DNA from: Bradyrhizobium nanningense
GTDB taxonomy: Bacteria > Pseudomonadota > Alphaproteobacteria > Rhizobiales > Xanthobacteraceae
NCBI RefSeq assembly: GCF_004114535.1
Contig: NZ_LBJC01000027.1
Span: forward strand, 62,001-126,000
Reading direction: 5' to 3'
Length of the DNA: 64,000 bases
Position 1 is the stretch's first letter, and every line of letters starts with the position of its first letter. Below are positions 53,401-61,416 of this stretch, in pieces. Below the pieces are notes generated by a model. That model was not told the DNA's origin and did not search any database. It worked only from the letters and a program-made list of their open reading frames with translations. A program made the position numbers and the translations under genes.

Positions 53401-53603
53401 CTGAGGCCGGGAGCCTCGGTCTGGATCGTGATCTGGGGAGGCGCGAATTCCGGAAAGACGCCGTATTTGGCTTCGCCGAGCGCGATCAATCCGTAGCCCA
53501 GGAGCGCACATGCTAGCGCGAGCACGATGCCGCGGAAGCGAATGGCAAAGGAGACGAGAGCGACTTGCGGCCCTGATGTGGCAGTGCCAGTGCCGTCAGT
53601 CAT
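50454..53603 (-). CDS. RND efflux pump inner-membrane subunit, CusA/CzcA family
   Basis: Encodes 1049 residues with the usual two sets of helices and large periplasmic loops (start PPQITIQTEAPGLSPEQVE). The proton-relay helix reads GGLAIAIGEVVDDAVIGVENV, with acidic residues kept as in heavy-metal RND pumps although the first Asp of CzcA is Ala. Overlaps the fusion-protein stop by 8 bases (start 53603). No outer-membrane channel gene is attached. Metal versus organic export cannot be told from sequence; position within the lanthanide island is suggestive only. Confidence 0.9.
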   Translation of the reverse strand: MTDGTGTATSGPQVALVSFAIRFRGIVLALACALLGYGLIALGEAKYGVFPEFAPPQITIQTEAPGLSPEQVEILVTQPIETSINGLAGVESLRSSSIQGLSVVTVIFQPGSEIYRARQLVTERLAVVAARLPQGVQPPSMTPLTPLAGTVLVVGLTSSKRSLMDLRTIADWSVARRLLAVAGVAQVSTYGRDVRSLQVQVRPDDLIRFRVGMNDVLAAARKATGVRGAGFVDTTNQRITLQTQGQSLTPDQLARTVLLHQGGASVVLGDVATVVTAPEPPIGAALINGVPGIMLMVSQQYGANTREVTARVEAALGELRPGLEAGGIRLHADLFRPANFIDTATENVLYALLIGGALVIIVLFLFLFDWRTSVISCTAIPLSLIAAVLALQWMGETLNTMTLGGLAIAIGEVVDDAVIGVENVVRRLRENRRAAAPRAEAQVALEAFLEVRTAVAYATFAVILVFFPILALSGIAGRLFAPLGTAYILAVLASLAVALTVTPALTMLLLVGRSGGERLHEPPTVRWSQCHYRALLRRIGRFPNLVITMTATLTIAGAALLPFFGGTFLPDLREGHLILHVSLIPGTSLDESLRVGKLMTDALLGIPGVRSVAQHAGRAEAGIDTVGPHSSEFEVDLQPDLSGRDQSATEERIRAALADFPGVVASSKTYLTERVEETVSGFTGAVVINIYGPDLDLLDAAARDVARELGEVRGAIEVQQRSPPGIPQVNVTLRPTDLQRWGLDAVEVLELIRTAYQGDVVGQGYEGNAVFNVIVILDAYDRARIGQIGDMPVRTSSGGYILLKQVADVYETAGRNQIPHQNAQRVQTVTGNVSGRDLESFVAAAKRKIAREVKLPPGTHVEFAGAAEAQARSRRDLLVNSLLAGTGIFVLLAMVTGHWRNLLLVMINLPFAFVGGVFALASTGGLLSLGSLVGFVTLFGITLRNSILMISHYEHLVLVEGRAWGPDTAIDGAADRLIPILMTSLVTGLGLLPLAMGAGEPGREIEGPMAIVILGGLMTSMALNLLVLPTLALRFAQFKSRADRALALL

Positions 53604-54663
53604 CGTCAGCGCCGCCCCGAAGCTCGCTTCTAGCTTCCTCGGACAACAGGACCTGCGCGCCCCGGATCACGATCTCCGATCCCGACGGAATGTCCCGGAC
53701 CACGTAGTCATCATCGGAGACCGGCTGATCGGTGCTGATCGGATGCCGCTTGAACGCGCCGTTGTCGACGCGAAGGTAGACCCACGACCGCCCTTGCCAC
53801 CGCACGATTGCCGTATCCTCGACGAACACGCCCTCATAAGTATTGCCCGACGGCACATAGACCGTCGTGTTCATGCCGGGCAACATTCCGCTGTTGCCGG
53901 GCGCCGAGAAGAAATAGCTCAGTCCCTGGATGCGAGTGTCGGTACGCGTCGCCGGAGACACGTATGCAAGGTCGATATTCGCGTTGCGCGTCGGCGCCTG
54001 CGCGAGCGCCGTTCCCGGAGTCCCCGTGATGGTCACGCCGGGCGGTAGCGTGACTTGGACCAGAAACAGGTCGCGTTCGATCAGCCCGACCACGACGGGC
54101 GAGCGCTCGACGATTCCCTTGCCGACGATTGGTCCCCACTCCTGCTGCGCCGTTGCCGCGAGAGTCCTGAGCTGCGACTCCGCGGCCGCGAGCGCGGCCT
54201 TGTCGGTACGGAACGTTCCCTCCGCAACCTCGGCCTCCTTTTTCGGGAGCGCCGCCGACTCCACTAGATTCCTGATTCGGTCGAACGCGCTTTTGGCAAC
54301 CTCGAGCCTGGCCTGTGCCGTCTGGAGCTGGGCCTGCGCGTTGGCGTAGCTGTTCGTCAGCTCCGTGATGCGGGAGATATCCAACACCGCGCCATAGGCG
54401 CGGAATTGTTCGGGATGGGGGGCAGCTTCCAGAACGGCGGTTTCGAGGCCGATCTGGCTTTGCTGGTTTGGCTTGAGCTTGACCAACGGCTGACTGGCGT
54501 CCGGGGCTCGAGAAGCCCCCTCGCGGGCCGCATTCGGACTTTCCGGCTGTGCCGATGCTGCAAGAGAACGCTGGCCCGGTCCGCTGACCACCATGCCGGC
54601 GGCCTGCACCAGCAAGCACATGGCGACCGCGAGGCCGCGCGAAGGGGTTTTCGTAAGGACCAT
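53596..54663 (-). CDS. RND periplasmic adaptor (membrane fusion protein)
   Basis: Encodes 355 residues. ATG 54663 gives a leader MVLTKTPSRGLAVAMCLLVQ; the frame upstream lacks one. The core shows a coiled-coil hairpin (NSYANAQAQLQTAQARLEVAKSAF...KKEAEVAEGTF), then beta-barrel and membrane-proximal parts (LLPGMNTTVYVPSGN, VYLRVDNGAFKRHPI). No His/Met-rich metal-binding extension is seen. First gene of the two-gene efflux operon. Confidence 0.88.
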   Translation of the reverse strand: MVLTKTPSRGLAVAMCLLVQAAGMVVSGPGQRSLAASAQPESPNAAREGASRAPDASQPLVKLKPNQQSQIGLETAVLEAAPHPEQFRAYGAVLDISRITELTNSYANAQAQLQTAQARLEVAKSAFDRIRNLVESAALPKKEAEVAEGTFRTDKAALAAAESQLRTLAATAQQEWGPIVGKGIVERSPVVVGLIERDLFLVQVTLPPGVTITGTPGTALAQAPTRNANIDLAYVSPATRTDTRIQGLSYFFSAPGNSGMLPGMNTTVYVPSGNTYEGVFVEDTAIVRWQGRSWVYLRVDNGAFKRHPISTDQPVSDDDYVVRDIPSGSEIVIRGAQVLLSEEARSELRGGADDD

Positions 54664-54858
54664 CAGCGTGTTAGTAGTTGCATGGAACAAGCTTATTGAC
54701 GAAATGAACCGGCGGCAAGGCGCTTGGGGGCGTGCAGTTCGCGCGGCCGGCACCGCCGAAGTCATTCGCCGCCTCTTTTCACACGCTCTTGAAACCTCAC
54801 GCGGCGTCAAGCGTAGCCCTCTGTGCTAACTTCGACCACTGGCCGCGAGGATCCCGGC

Positions 54859-55068
54859 ATGAGCCCGATTGACCTGGTGTTGACTGTGTGTGCGGTACTC
54901 TCGCCTGCGACCTGCGAGGAGCAGCATCTGATGTTCAACTATGGTGGGTCGCCGCGGCAATGCGCGATGGCCGCGCCGCCCTATATCGCGCAATGGGTCG
55001 GTGAGCATCCGAAATGGCAGGCGGTGCGGTGGCGCTGCGAATATCCGCACCCCAACGACAAGGCGTGA
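54859..55068 (+). CDS. Small conserved hypothetical protein with four Cys
   Basis: Encodes 69 residues (MSPIDLVLTVCAVLSPATCE). Four Cys (VCAV, ATCEE, RQCAMA, WRCEYP), Trp-rich second half. Proteins like this are common as single genes in Bradyrhizobium (from memory). The hydrophobic N terminus could be a short signal. Function unknown. Start at 54859 by similarity; 54823 is spacer. Confidence 0.6.
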   Translation: MSPIDLVLTVCAVLSPATCEEQHLMFNYGGSPRQCAMAAPPYIAQWVGEHPKWQAVRWRCEYPHPNDKA

Positions 55069-55090
55069 GGCGGCTTGCGCAACCCTTAAT

Positions 55091-55201
55091 CCCTCATGGT
55101 GAGGAGCCGCGAAGCGGCGTCTCGAACCATGCAGGCCCCGCCGCTGCAGCCGGGCCCTTCATCCTTCGAGACGCCTGCTCCGCAGGCCCTCAGGATGAGG
55201 G
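55091..55201. repeat. Palindromic intergenic repeat unit
   Basis: Outer arms CCCTCATGGTGAGG (55091-55104) and CCTCAGGATGAGGG (55188-55201) pair at 12 of 14 bases; inner arms GGCGTCTCGAA / TTCGAGACGCC also pair. Same design as 154-300. Confidence 0.65.
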
Positions 55202-55213
55202 AGAGCCACTGCG

Positions 55214-55561
55214 CTACTTGGTGCAGTCCTTCAGATCCTTGTCGGCAATCGAGAACACCGCATCCGCCCTGATCTCGATATCGCGAACGACGCATTGCCG
55301 CCCGTTGGGATAGCTGACCTTGGCGTCGTAGCGGCCGGACTCGACGCCGGTGATGCGCAGCCGCTCGTCGTGGTCGACCTCCTTGTCCTTGTCGTTCAAG
55401 CACTGGTTCGGGCCCCACTCGGTCTTGCCGGCGGGTGAGAGCTGGAAGCCGGAGATCGTCTCCGTCGTCAGGTTCCAGAGCCGGATGCCTTTGCCTTTGG
55501 TCTGCGCGGCGGCTTCACCGGCACACACCAACACCGCGATCAAAACGAGACACCAACGCAT
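55214..55561 (-). CDS. Small secreted hypothetical protein
   Basis: Encodes 115 residues. Signal peptide MRWCLVLIAVLVCAGEAAA; the mature domain (IRLWNLTTETISGFQLSPAG, then WGPNQCLNDKDKEVDHDERL) resembles compact beta-rich periplasmic proteins with three Cys. It is the last gene of a leftward run that includes the pentapeptide protein and the SsuABC-like importer. Function unknown. Confidence 0.68.
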   Translation of the reverse strand: MRWCLVLIAVLVCAGEAAAQTKGKGIRLWNLTTETISGFQLSPAGKTEWGPNQCLNDKDKEVDHDERLRITGVESGRYDAKVSYPNGRQCVVRDIEIRADAVFSIADKDLKDCTK

Positions 55562-55589
55562 CACCTCATCCTCCCCAAAGCCCGCGCCG

Positions 55590-56384
55590 CTATTGCCTGA
55601 TCAGGCGCTCACGGTTCTTTGCCTTGTCGAAATTCTTGGCCCGGTCAAGGCCGATCGGCGCAATCAGCCTGGCGGAGGTGAGATCGGCGCCGTCGAAATC
55701 GGCGTCGATGATGGTCGTGCCGGTCAGGTCGGCGCCGCCGAGCTGAGCGTTCCTGAGCGATGCGCCGGTCAGGTCGGCCCCCTTGAGAGAAGCAAATTCG
55801 AGGTCGACCCGCGACAGGTCGGCGTTGCGCGCGTTCAACCGCGCCAGATTGGCAGATCGCAGCACGGCGCGCATCAATCCCATCGACTGGTTGCGCATGT
55901 CGGCACCGAGATGCGCATCCGCGATCGACGCGCCGACAAGGCTCGCGCCGCTGAGATCGGCCGCGATGCGCGCACCGGTGAGATCGGCGCCGTCGAGGCG
56001 AGCGCGCGCCATCTGTGACGCGAACAAATTGGCTCCCTTCAGGCTCGCGCCTGTGAGATCTGCATCCAACAGCCACGCCTGATCGAGGATCGCCCCATCA
56101 AGCCGGGCGCCGGCGAGTTTCGTCTTGTTGAGCCGTGCCGTTCGGAGAATTGCGTTGGTCAGGTCGAGACCACTGAGATCGAGCCCCGATAACCGCTTGC
56201 CGGTCAAATCGGCGGGCGCGCCGGCGCCCGCTTTGGCCAGCGTGGCCTCGACCTCCTGCCGGCTCATCTCGGCGGAGACCATGGCGGGAGAAGTCAGATC
56301 TAGGTCGCGCATCAAGTCCTGCGCGCGCGCAATTGTCGCGAGCAGAGCGAGGCCAAGCGCCGTCATGGCGATCGTTCGCTTCAT
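55590..56384 (-). CDS. Secreted pentapeptide-repeat protein
   Basis: Encodes 264 residues. Signal peptide MKRTIAMTALGLALLATIARA. From about residue 57 it is built of A(D/N)LxG pentapeptides (DLTGKRL, SGLDL, TNAIL, ADLTG, ASLKG, ANLFA), forming a right-handed quadrilateral helix. A helical cap (MSRQEVEATLAKAGAGAP) precedes. A secreted form is less usual than cytoplasmic ones. Linked, 48 bases downstream, to the ABC ATPase gene. Likely a binding or scaffold protein; partner unknown. Confidence 0.85.
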   Translation of the reverse strand: MKRTIAMTALGLALLATIARAQDLMRDLDLTSPAMVSAEMSRQEVEATLAKAGAGAPADLTGKRLSGLDLSGLDLTNAILRTARLNKTKLAGARLDGAILDQAWLLDADLTGASLKGANLFASQMARARLDGADLTGARIAADLSGASLVGASIADAHLGADMRNQSMGLMRAVLRSANLARLNARNADLSRVDLEFASLKGADLTGASLRNAQLGGADLTGTTIIDADFDGADLTSARLIAPIGLDRAKNFDKAKNRERLIRQ

Positions 56385-56432
56385 CAGCAGACTCCGCTGC
56401 GACCCAATCTAGCACGCGCCTCGCGCGGTTGC

Positions 56433-57173
56433 CTATGAGACATCCCGCCCGGCGCGTTCGTCGCCTTGTTCCCCTTGGATGCGCCGCGCAAGCCCGGCCT
56501 TGATCGCCGCAATCTCGGCATCGGCGCGCGCGTCGCGCGGGATGGCGATAGGAACCTCGGCGAGAATGCGCGCCGGGCGCGGCGACAGGAAGAACAGTCG
56601 ATCGCCGAGCCGAACGGCGTCATCGAGGCTGTGGGTGACGAGCAGCGTCATCACCGGCCGGCTGGCCACCAGCGTCGCGATCTCGTCCCGCAAGCGGCCG
56701 GCGAGCGCGTCGTCGAGCGAGGCGAGGGGCTCGTCGAGCACCAGCAGATCGGGCTCGACCGCGAAAGCGCGGGCGAGCGCGACGCGCCGGGCAAGCCCGA
56801 GCGACAACTCGCCGGGAAAGTGGCTGCGATGCGCTTCAAGCTCCAGAATCCTGAAAAGCTCCGACAGCTTCGCGTCGGTTACGTCGGGCGCAGCTAACCG
56901 CACATTCTGCTCGACCGAACGCCACGGCAGCAGCCGCGGCTCCTGAAACACCATGCCGATCCGCGCCTGCGGCGGCCGCGCGATGCGCCCCTGAAATTCG
57001 TGATCGAGGCCGAGGATGATGCGCAGCATCGTGCTCTTGCCGCAGCCGGACGGACCGATGAGCACGCCGACCTCGCCGGAGTGAAGCGCGAATTTGAGCG
57101 GCGCCAGCACCTCGTGCGTTCCGCTCGTGGCACTCCTGAACGTCTTGCCTGTGATCTCGACCTCAAGCCGCAC
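56433..57173 (-). CDS. ABC transporter ATPase, SsuB/TauB type, with altered signature motif
   Basis: Encodes 246 residues. Walker A GPSGCGKST, Q-loop FQEPRLLPW, Walker B LLVLDEPLASLDD and switch His in VTHSLDDA are normal. The signature motif reads LSLGLARR instead of LSGGxxQR, which may lower or alter hydrolysis. The start overlaps the permease stop by 11 bases. Confidence 0.88.
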   Translation of the reverse strand: MRLEVEITGKTFRSATSGTHEVLAPLKFALHSGEVGVLIGPSGCGKSTMLRIILGLDHEFQGRIARPPQARIGMVFQEPRLLPWRSVEQNVRLAAPDVTDAKLSELFRILELEAHRSHFPGELSLGLARRVALARAFAVEPDLLVLDEPLASLDDALAGRLRDEIATLVASRPVMTLLVTHSLDDAVRLGDRLFFLSPRPARILAEVPIAIPRDARADAEIAAIKAGLARRIQGEQGDERAGRDVS

Positions 57174-57900
57174 GGGGCCGCCACCGGGTTGCGCGGGCTT
57201 CGAACGGCTGCACCAGCAAGGTTTCGATCACGAGCACGACCGCGGCGAATGTCAACGAATAGGCCAGCAGCCGCGGCGTGTCGAACAGCTGGAAGGCGAC
57301 GCCGATCTCGAAGCCAACGCCGTTCGGACGTCCGAGCAGTTCGGCGACCAGCACGATCTTCCACACCAGCGACAGTCCGGAGCGGGCGGCGGCCGCGATA
57401 TAGGGCGCAAGCTGCGGCAGCACGACATGGCGGAACGCGCGCCAGCGCGGCATCGCGAACACGCTCGCCATCTCGTCCAGCGAGCGGTCAAGGGCGCGGG
57501 TACCCTCGCGCAAGGTGACGACCGCGGTCGGCAGCTTGTTGATGGCGATCGCCGCGATCGCAGCGGCCTCGGTCAGGCCAGCCCAGATATAGGCCAGCAC
57601 GATCACCACCAGCGCGGGCAGATTGAGCAGCAGGATCAGCCAGGGATCGCCGAGCTTGTCTGCGAGCCTGACCCGTCCCATCAGGTAGCCGATGGCGCTA
57701 CCGAGCGACATCGCCAGCACGAAGGCGAGTGCGACGCGCGCCAGCGTGGCGCCGAGATGCAGGAACAGCGCGCCGGATGAGGCTTCCGCGATCATCACCT
57801 CGAGCACGGCCGGCGGGGAGGGCAGCTTCGCGCCGCCGACGAACAGCGCGGCAATCCACCAGATCAAGAGAAATAGAGCGAACGACAGAAGACGCAGCAC
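57163..57900 (-). CDS. ABC transporter permease, SsuC/TauC type
   Basis: Encodes 245 residues from the GTG at 57900, one base from the binding-protein stop; the frame further up overlaps that gene and is shadow. Six or so helices; EAA-type loop at DEMASVFAMPRWRAFRHVVLPQLAPYIAAA. Part of the importer encoded at 56433-58900. Confidence 0.85.
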   Translation of the reverse strand: MLRLLSFALFLLIWWIAALFVGGAKLPSPPAVLEVMIAEASSGALFLHLGATLARVALAFVLAMSLGSAIGYLMGRVRLADKLGDPWLILLLNLPALVVIVLAYIWAGLTEAAAIAAIAINKLPTAVVTLREGTRALDRSLDEMASVFAMPRWRAFRHVVLPQLAPYIAAAARSGLSLVWKIVLVAELLGRPNGVGFEIGVAFQLFDTPRLLAYSLTFAAVVLVIETLLVQPFEARATRWRPRAA

Positions 57901-57901
57901 T

Positions 57902-58900
57902 TCAGTCTCCGGGCACGGCGTGATAGAAGGTGCCGGGATCGAGCTCGGCTGCGGGGCCGACGAGGTCGCGGCCGCCGGTCTCAGCCAGCACGCGATACAG
58001 CACGCGCGCGTCCTGTTCCTCATCAGCGATACTCCGGCGCGGAATACCGTCGCGATAGCGGTCGCGATAGGTCTTCAGCAGGGTGGCATCGCTCGTGCCG
58101 GTGAGCGGCGCGATCTTGTCCCAGGCGGCGTCCGAGGTCACCAGCAACTGCTTGGCCTTGCGGGTCATCGCGATGAAGCGCGCCACGGCGTCGCGATGGC
58201 TCGCGGCCCAATTCTCGTCGAAGACGTAGCCGACCGCGGAGACCGCGCCCTTGGCGCCAAGCTTGGGTAAAATCTCTTCGATGCCGGCGAGGCGGCGAAA
58301 ACCCTTGGCTTCGAGCTGGGCACAGAAATTCCAAAAATTGAGGCTCGCCTCCATCTCGCCGTCGAGCGCCTTGGCGGCGATCAGGGGCGGTGCGCCATAG
58401 ACGATGGTCGCTTCCGACTTCAGGTCGATGCCATCCTGCTTCATGCGCGCTTGCAGCAGCAGCCAGCTCTTGTCGATCGCCCCGCCGGCGATGGCGAGCT
58501 TGCGTCCCTTCAGGTCGGCGAGGGACTTGATCGGCGAGGAGGCCGGCACCATCACCGCGCCGAGCGCACTGGAGTAGGGATAGAAGGTGAGCTTGGCGCC
58601 GAGCGCCCGCTCGCGCGACACCCACAGCCAGTCCGACAGGATGATGTCGGCGCTGCCCGCGCGCATCGCGATCTTGCCGGCCTCGGTGCTCGCGAGCTCG
58701 CTGACCTCCAGCGCGAGGTCCGCTTCCTTGTCGAGAGCGCTTGCGCGGATCGCGGCCAGCTCCCAGGAGAATGTTCCGGTTTTCTGCACCGCAAGGCGGA
58801 TGGTCTCCGCGGCGTGGCCGGGTGCGGCCAGCGTCAGCGCCAGCGTCGTTGCGAGCGCCAATGTTCGACCAAAGGCCTTTATCACGCCAAGTGCTCTCAT
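57902..58900 (-). CDS. ABC transporter substrate-binding protein, SsuA/NMT1 type
   Basis: Encodes 332 residues with a signal peptide (MRALGVIKAFGRTLALATTL, cleaved near GHA-AET). Family blocks are KSLADLKGRKLAIAGGAIDKSWLLLQAR and GEMEASLNFWNFCAQLEAKG. ATG 58900 gives a proper leader; 58951 adds 17 residues. Position in the quinoprotein island suggests uptake of something needed by the PQQ system (substrate, metal chelate or cofactor); this is inference. It differs in family from the LutABEF lanthanide importer. Confidence 0.83.
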   Translation of the reverse strand: MRALGVIKAFGRTLALATTLALTLAAPGHAAETIRLAVQKTGTFSWELAAIRASALDKEADLALEVSELASTEAGKIAMRAGSADIILSDWLWVSRERALGAKLTFYPYSSALGAVMVPASSPIKSLADLKGRKLAIAGGAIDKSWLLLQARMKQDGIDLKSEATIVYGAPPLIAAKALDGEMEASLNFWNFCAQLEAKGFRRLAGIEEILPKLGAKGAVSAVGYVFDENWAASHRDAVARFIAMTRKAKQLLVTSDAAWDKIAPLTGTSDATLLKTYRDRYRDGIPRRSIADEEQDARVLYRVLAETGGRDLVGPAAELDPGTFYHAVPGD

Positions 58901-58987
58901 CACCTTGTGAGCCGTTTCCTCTGACAGAGTGCTTTTCAGGACAATACGCATAGCATAGCTTTGGTCGCAACCCGCGGGAGGATGCGC

Positions 58988-59347
58988 ATGAAACTGGCCG
59001 GACAGCTAGGACCGATTGTCGCCGCATTGACGGTGCTGGCGGCGAGCGCGTGCGTGGCGCGGGCCGAGGAAGCCAATGATTATCCCACGGCTGCGCGCGC
59101 GGAGTATGTCTATGGCTGCATGAAAGCCAATGGCGAGAGCCGGCAGTCGATCGAGCAATGCTCCTGCTCGATCGACGTGGTGGCCTCGATCGTCCCCTAT
59201 GAGCGCTATGTTACCGCGGAGACCGCGCTCAGCATGTCACAGGTGCGCGGCAATCTCGGCGTCCAGTTCCGCACCTCGGAGCAGGCCAACACGGCGGTGA
59301 ATGATTTGCGGCGGGCGCAGGCTGAGGCTGAGGTGAGGTGTTTTTAA
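58988..59347 (+). CDS. Small secreted Cys-containing protein
   Basis: Encodes 119 residues. GGGAGG six bases before ATG 58988. Signal peptide MKLAGQLGPIVAALTVLAAS, cleaved near ARA-EE. Four Cys in the mature part (YGCMKANG, IEQCSCSIDV, VRCF at the C terminus) suggest two disulfides or a redox/metal site. Divergent from the importer operon. No family recognised. Confidence 0.68.
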   Translation: MKLAGQLGPIVAALTVLAASACVARAEEANDYPTAARAEYVYGCMKANGESRQSIEQCSCSIDVVASIVPYERYVTAETALSMSQVRGNLGVQFRTSEQANTAVNDLRRAQAEAEVRCF

Positions 59348-59376
59348 CGGCCTCGTGCTTTGTACTGACCCTGTAC

Positions 59377-59412
59377 GTCATGCCCGGGCTTGTCCCGGGC
59401 ATCCACGTTCTT
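59377..59412. repeat. Dispersed repeat, copy 2 (GTCATGCCCGGGCTTGTCCC type)
   Basis: Matches 35696-35731 at 35 of 36 bases. A second inverted part (GATGGCCGGGACAAGC, about 59433-59448) follows. Lies between convergent genes. Confidence 0.65.
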
Positions 59413-59472
59413 GCCGTCGGCCCCAAGTTCGTGGATGGCCGGGACAAGCTCCGGCCATGAGGATCGAGATGA

Positions 59473-60291
59473 TCACGTCCCCGGCTTCTCCACATCCCAC
59501 TCGTTGCGGAACACGTGTCCCTCCGTGTCCTTTGCTTCCGCGCGGAAACGCCTGGCGCCGTTGGAGACGTAGGTGAAGCGCAGATTGGGATCTTCCGAGA
59601 TCGAGATGCCGCCTTCCATCGACAGCACGGGGCTGTCGCCCTGCGTCAGCTTCAGCTGGTTGATGAAGAAGGCGGGAATATAGAGCTGCGTGACCTGGTC
59701 CATCTGCAGGCCGGAATTGTTGGGATGGCCGATCATGATCTGCGCCTCGCGGATGCGGCTCGCCGGAGCCTCCTCGCGCGCGAACTGCCGGTAGCGCATC
59801 TGGCCGAGCCGGTTTTGCGCCTCTTCGGCATTCTTTCCTGCCGGCGCCGAGCAGCCGCCCGAGGCCTTCACGTAGACCTTCGAGACATAGAGCTGGCCGT
59901 CGCTGAGCTCGGCGACCGCGTGGACGTCGGTGTAATTGTTGACGCGCACGCGCGTCGAGATCTCCGTGACATTGGCATCGGAGCCGAGCTCGAACTTTGC
60001 CGCCATCGGCGCGGGATTGCGGTCGATCACGAGCGTGATCGAACGGATACGGCGGGCATCTGCGGGCGACAGCTTGCTGCGCAGCGTCACCGGCACGATG
60101 GCCGCGTCCTCGGCGCGATACGGCATCTCGATGCCGATGACGGCACTGCCGTCATTCATCGGACGGCTATTGAAGATGTCCTGCACCAGGCCCGGCCAGG
60201 GATCGTAGGCTTCTTCAGCCTGCACCGGCACAGCAAACGCGATGCCCAGCAGTGCGGCGATCAGGGACAGGCGGCGTGTCCATCGGGTCAT
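59473..60291 (-). CDS. Quinoprotein dehydrogenase-associated SoxYZ-like carrier
   Basis: Encodes 272 residues. Signal peptide MTRWTRRLSLIAALLGIAFA. The first half resembles SoxY (WPGLVQDIFNSRPMNDGSAVIGIEMPYRAED) and carries a Gly-Gly-Cys147 like the SoxY carrier Cys; the second half resembles SoxZ (IMIGHPNNSGLQMDQVTQLYIPAFFINQLKL). Such fused proteins occur next to PQQ dehydrogenase genes and may carry a thioester or persulfide intermediate, but the role is unproven. Follows the zinc metallohydrolase gene by 57 bases in the same operon. Confidence 0.85.
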   Translation of the reverse strand: MTRWTRRLSLIAALLGIAFAVPVQAEEAYDPWPGLVQDIFNSRPMNDGSAVIGIEMPYRAEDAAIVPVTLRSKLSPADARRIRSITLVIDRNPAPMAAKFELGSDANVTEISTRVRVNNYTDVHAVAELSDGQLYVSKVYVKASGGCSAPAGKNAEEAQNRLGQMRYRQFAREEAPASRIREAQIMIGHPNNSGLQMDQVTQLYIPAFFINQLKLTQGDSPVLSMEGGISISEDPNLRFTYVSNGARRFRAEAKDTEGHVFRNEWDVEKPGT

Positions 60292-60348
60292 GTGGTCTTG
60301 ATCCCCCGCGTCAGCGAAGCTGATCTCCTGCTGATGATAGCGCGCTCG

Positions 60349-61275
60349 CTACTCCCATTCAATTTCCGAAAATGCTGCAGTTGCGTTCCGGGCGTTGTAA
60401 TCGCCGAACAGCTCCCAGCGCGACCGCTCCTCAGCAGCCGCCTTGTCGGCGGCCGCTCGGATCGGCTCGCCGTTCTTGTTCAGCGCGCGGACGTCGGACA
60501 GCAGCGTTGACAGGTAACGCCGTTCATCGGTCAGCGCGGCAGGCCAGTCACTCACGGGTCCGTGACCGGGAACGACGCGTTGCGCCGGGATGGTCTCCAA
60601 CTCCCTCAATGTGTCGAGCCAGCCGCGGATGCTGCCGTCCATGACCGGAATGTGGCGAAGGAAGACGAGGTCGCCCCCGAACAGGGTCTTGGTCGTCTCG
60701 TCATACACGGTCACATCGTTGTCGCTGTGCCCGGCTCGCCAGGCGCGCAAGGTCAGGCGGCGCGAGCCGAGATCGAGCGTCATCGTGTCTGAAACCAGCA
60801 GGGTAGGAGCAATGATCTTCACGGGGTCTATCAGCTCGCGCCCCATGATGCGGCGAAAATTGTCGAGATAATAGGGTCCGCGCGTCGCGAGCGCCTGAGG
60901 CAGCTTGCTATGGCCGACGAAGATCGTGTCTCCGGCGGCGAAGGCTGCGTTGCCGAAGACATGGTCGGGGTGGCCATGGGTGTTGATGACATAGCGGATC
61001 GGCTTGGGCGTGCGAGTCCTCACGGCCGCCAGCAGGGCCTCGCCTTCGCGCAAGCTGCCGCCGGTGTCGATGACAGCCACGGCATCGTCGCCCACGATGA
61101 AGCCGACATTGGCAATGTCGCCCTCGTTCTCGCGACTCATCAGGGCAATGGCCCCGGAGTGTACGAAGATTCCGGTTGCGACTTCGCTCACAGGCAATTC
61201 GGCCGTCCCGGCCCGTGCTAGCGTTGTGATCCCCAGCAGGGACAAGGCTGCGATCACTCGAGCGATGCGAGACAC
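60349..61275 (-). CDS. Quinoprotein relay system zinc metallohydrolase
   Basis: Encodes 308 residues of the metallo-beta-lactamase fold. Signal peptide MSRIARVIAALSLLGITTLARA. Zinc ligands His100, His102, Asp104, His105 (NTHGHPDHVFG), then the HSDNDVTV, GGDLVF and PGHGPVSDW blocks. Members are co-encoded with the SoxYZ-like carrier and PQQ dehydrogenases, presumably hydrolysing the carrier-bound product. It is not related closely to the BJP-1 lactamase at 25805. Divergent from the second XoxJ-like gene. Confidence 0.83.
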   Translation of the reverse strand: MSRIARVIAALSLLGITTLARAGTAELPVSEVATGIFVHSGAIALMSRENEGDIANVGFIVGDDAVAVIDTGGSLREGEALLAAVRTRTPKPIRYVINTHGHPDHVFGNAAFAAGDTIFVGHSKLPQALATRGPYYLDNFRRIMGRELIDPVKIIAPTLLVSDTMTLDLGSRRLTLRAWRAGHSDNDVTVYDETTKTLFGGDLVFLRHIPVMDGSIRGWLDTLRELETIPAQRVVPGHGPVSDWPAALTDERRYLSTLLSDVRALNKNGEPIRAAADKAAAEERSRWELFGDYNARNATAAFSEIEWE

Positions 61276-61416
61276 TTTTCCGCCTCAGTTCAAAGGGTTT
61301 ACTTCATTGCACTGCAATAAAGCGAAGCCAGCAAAGTCTGGCAAGACAATGCCTGCAGGACTTGGCGCGTCATGCGTTGCATGGATAGCATTCAAACAAA
61401 ACGAGGAGGAAGCGCG

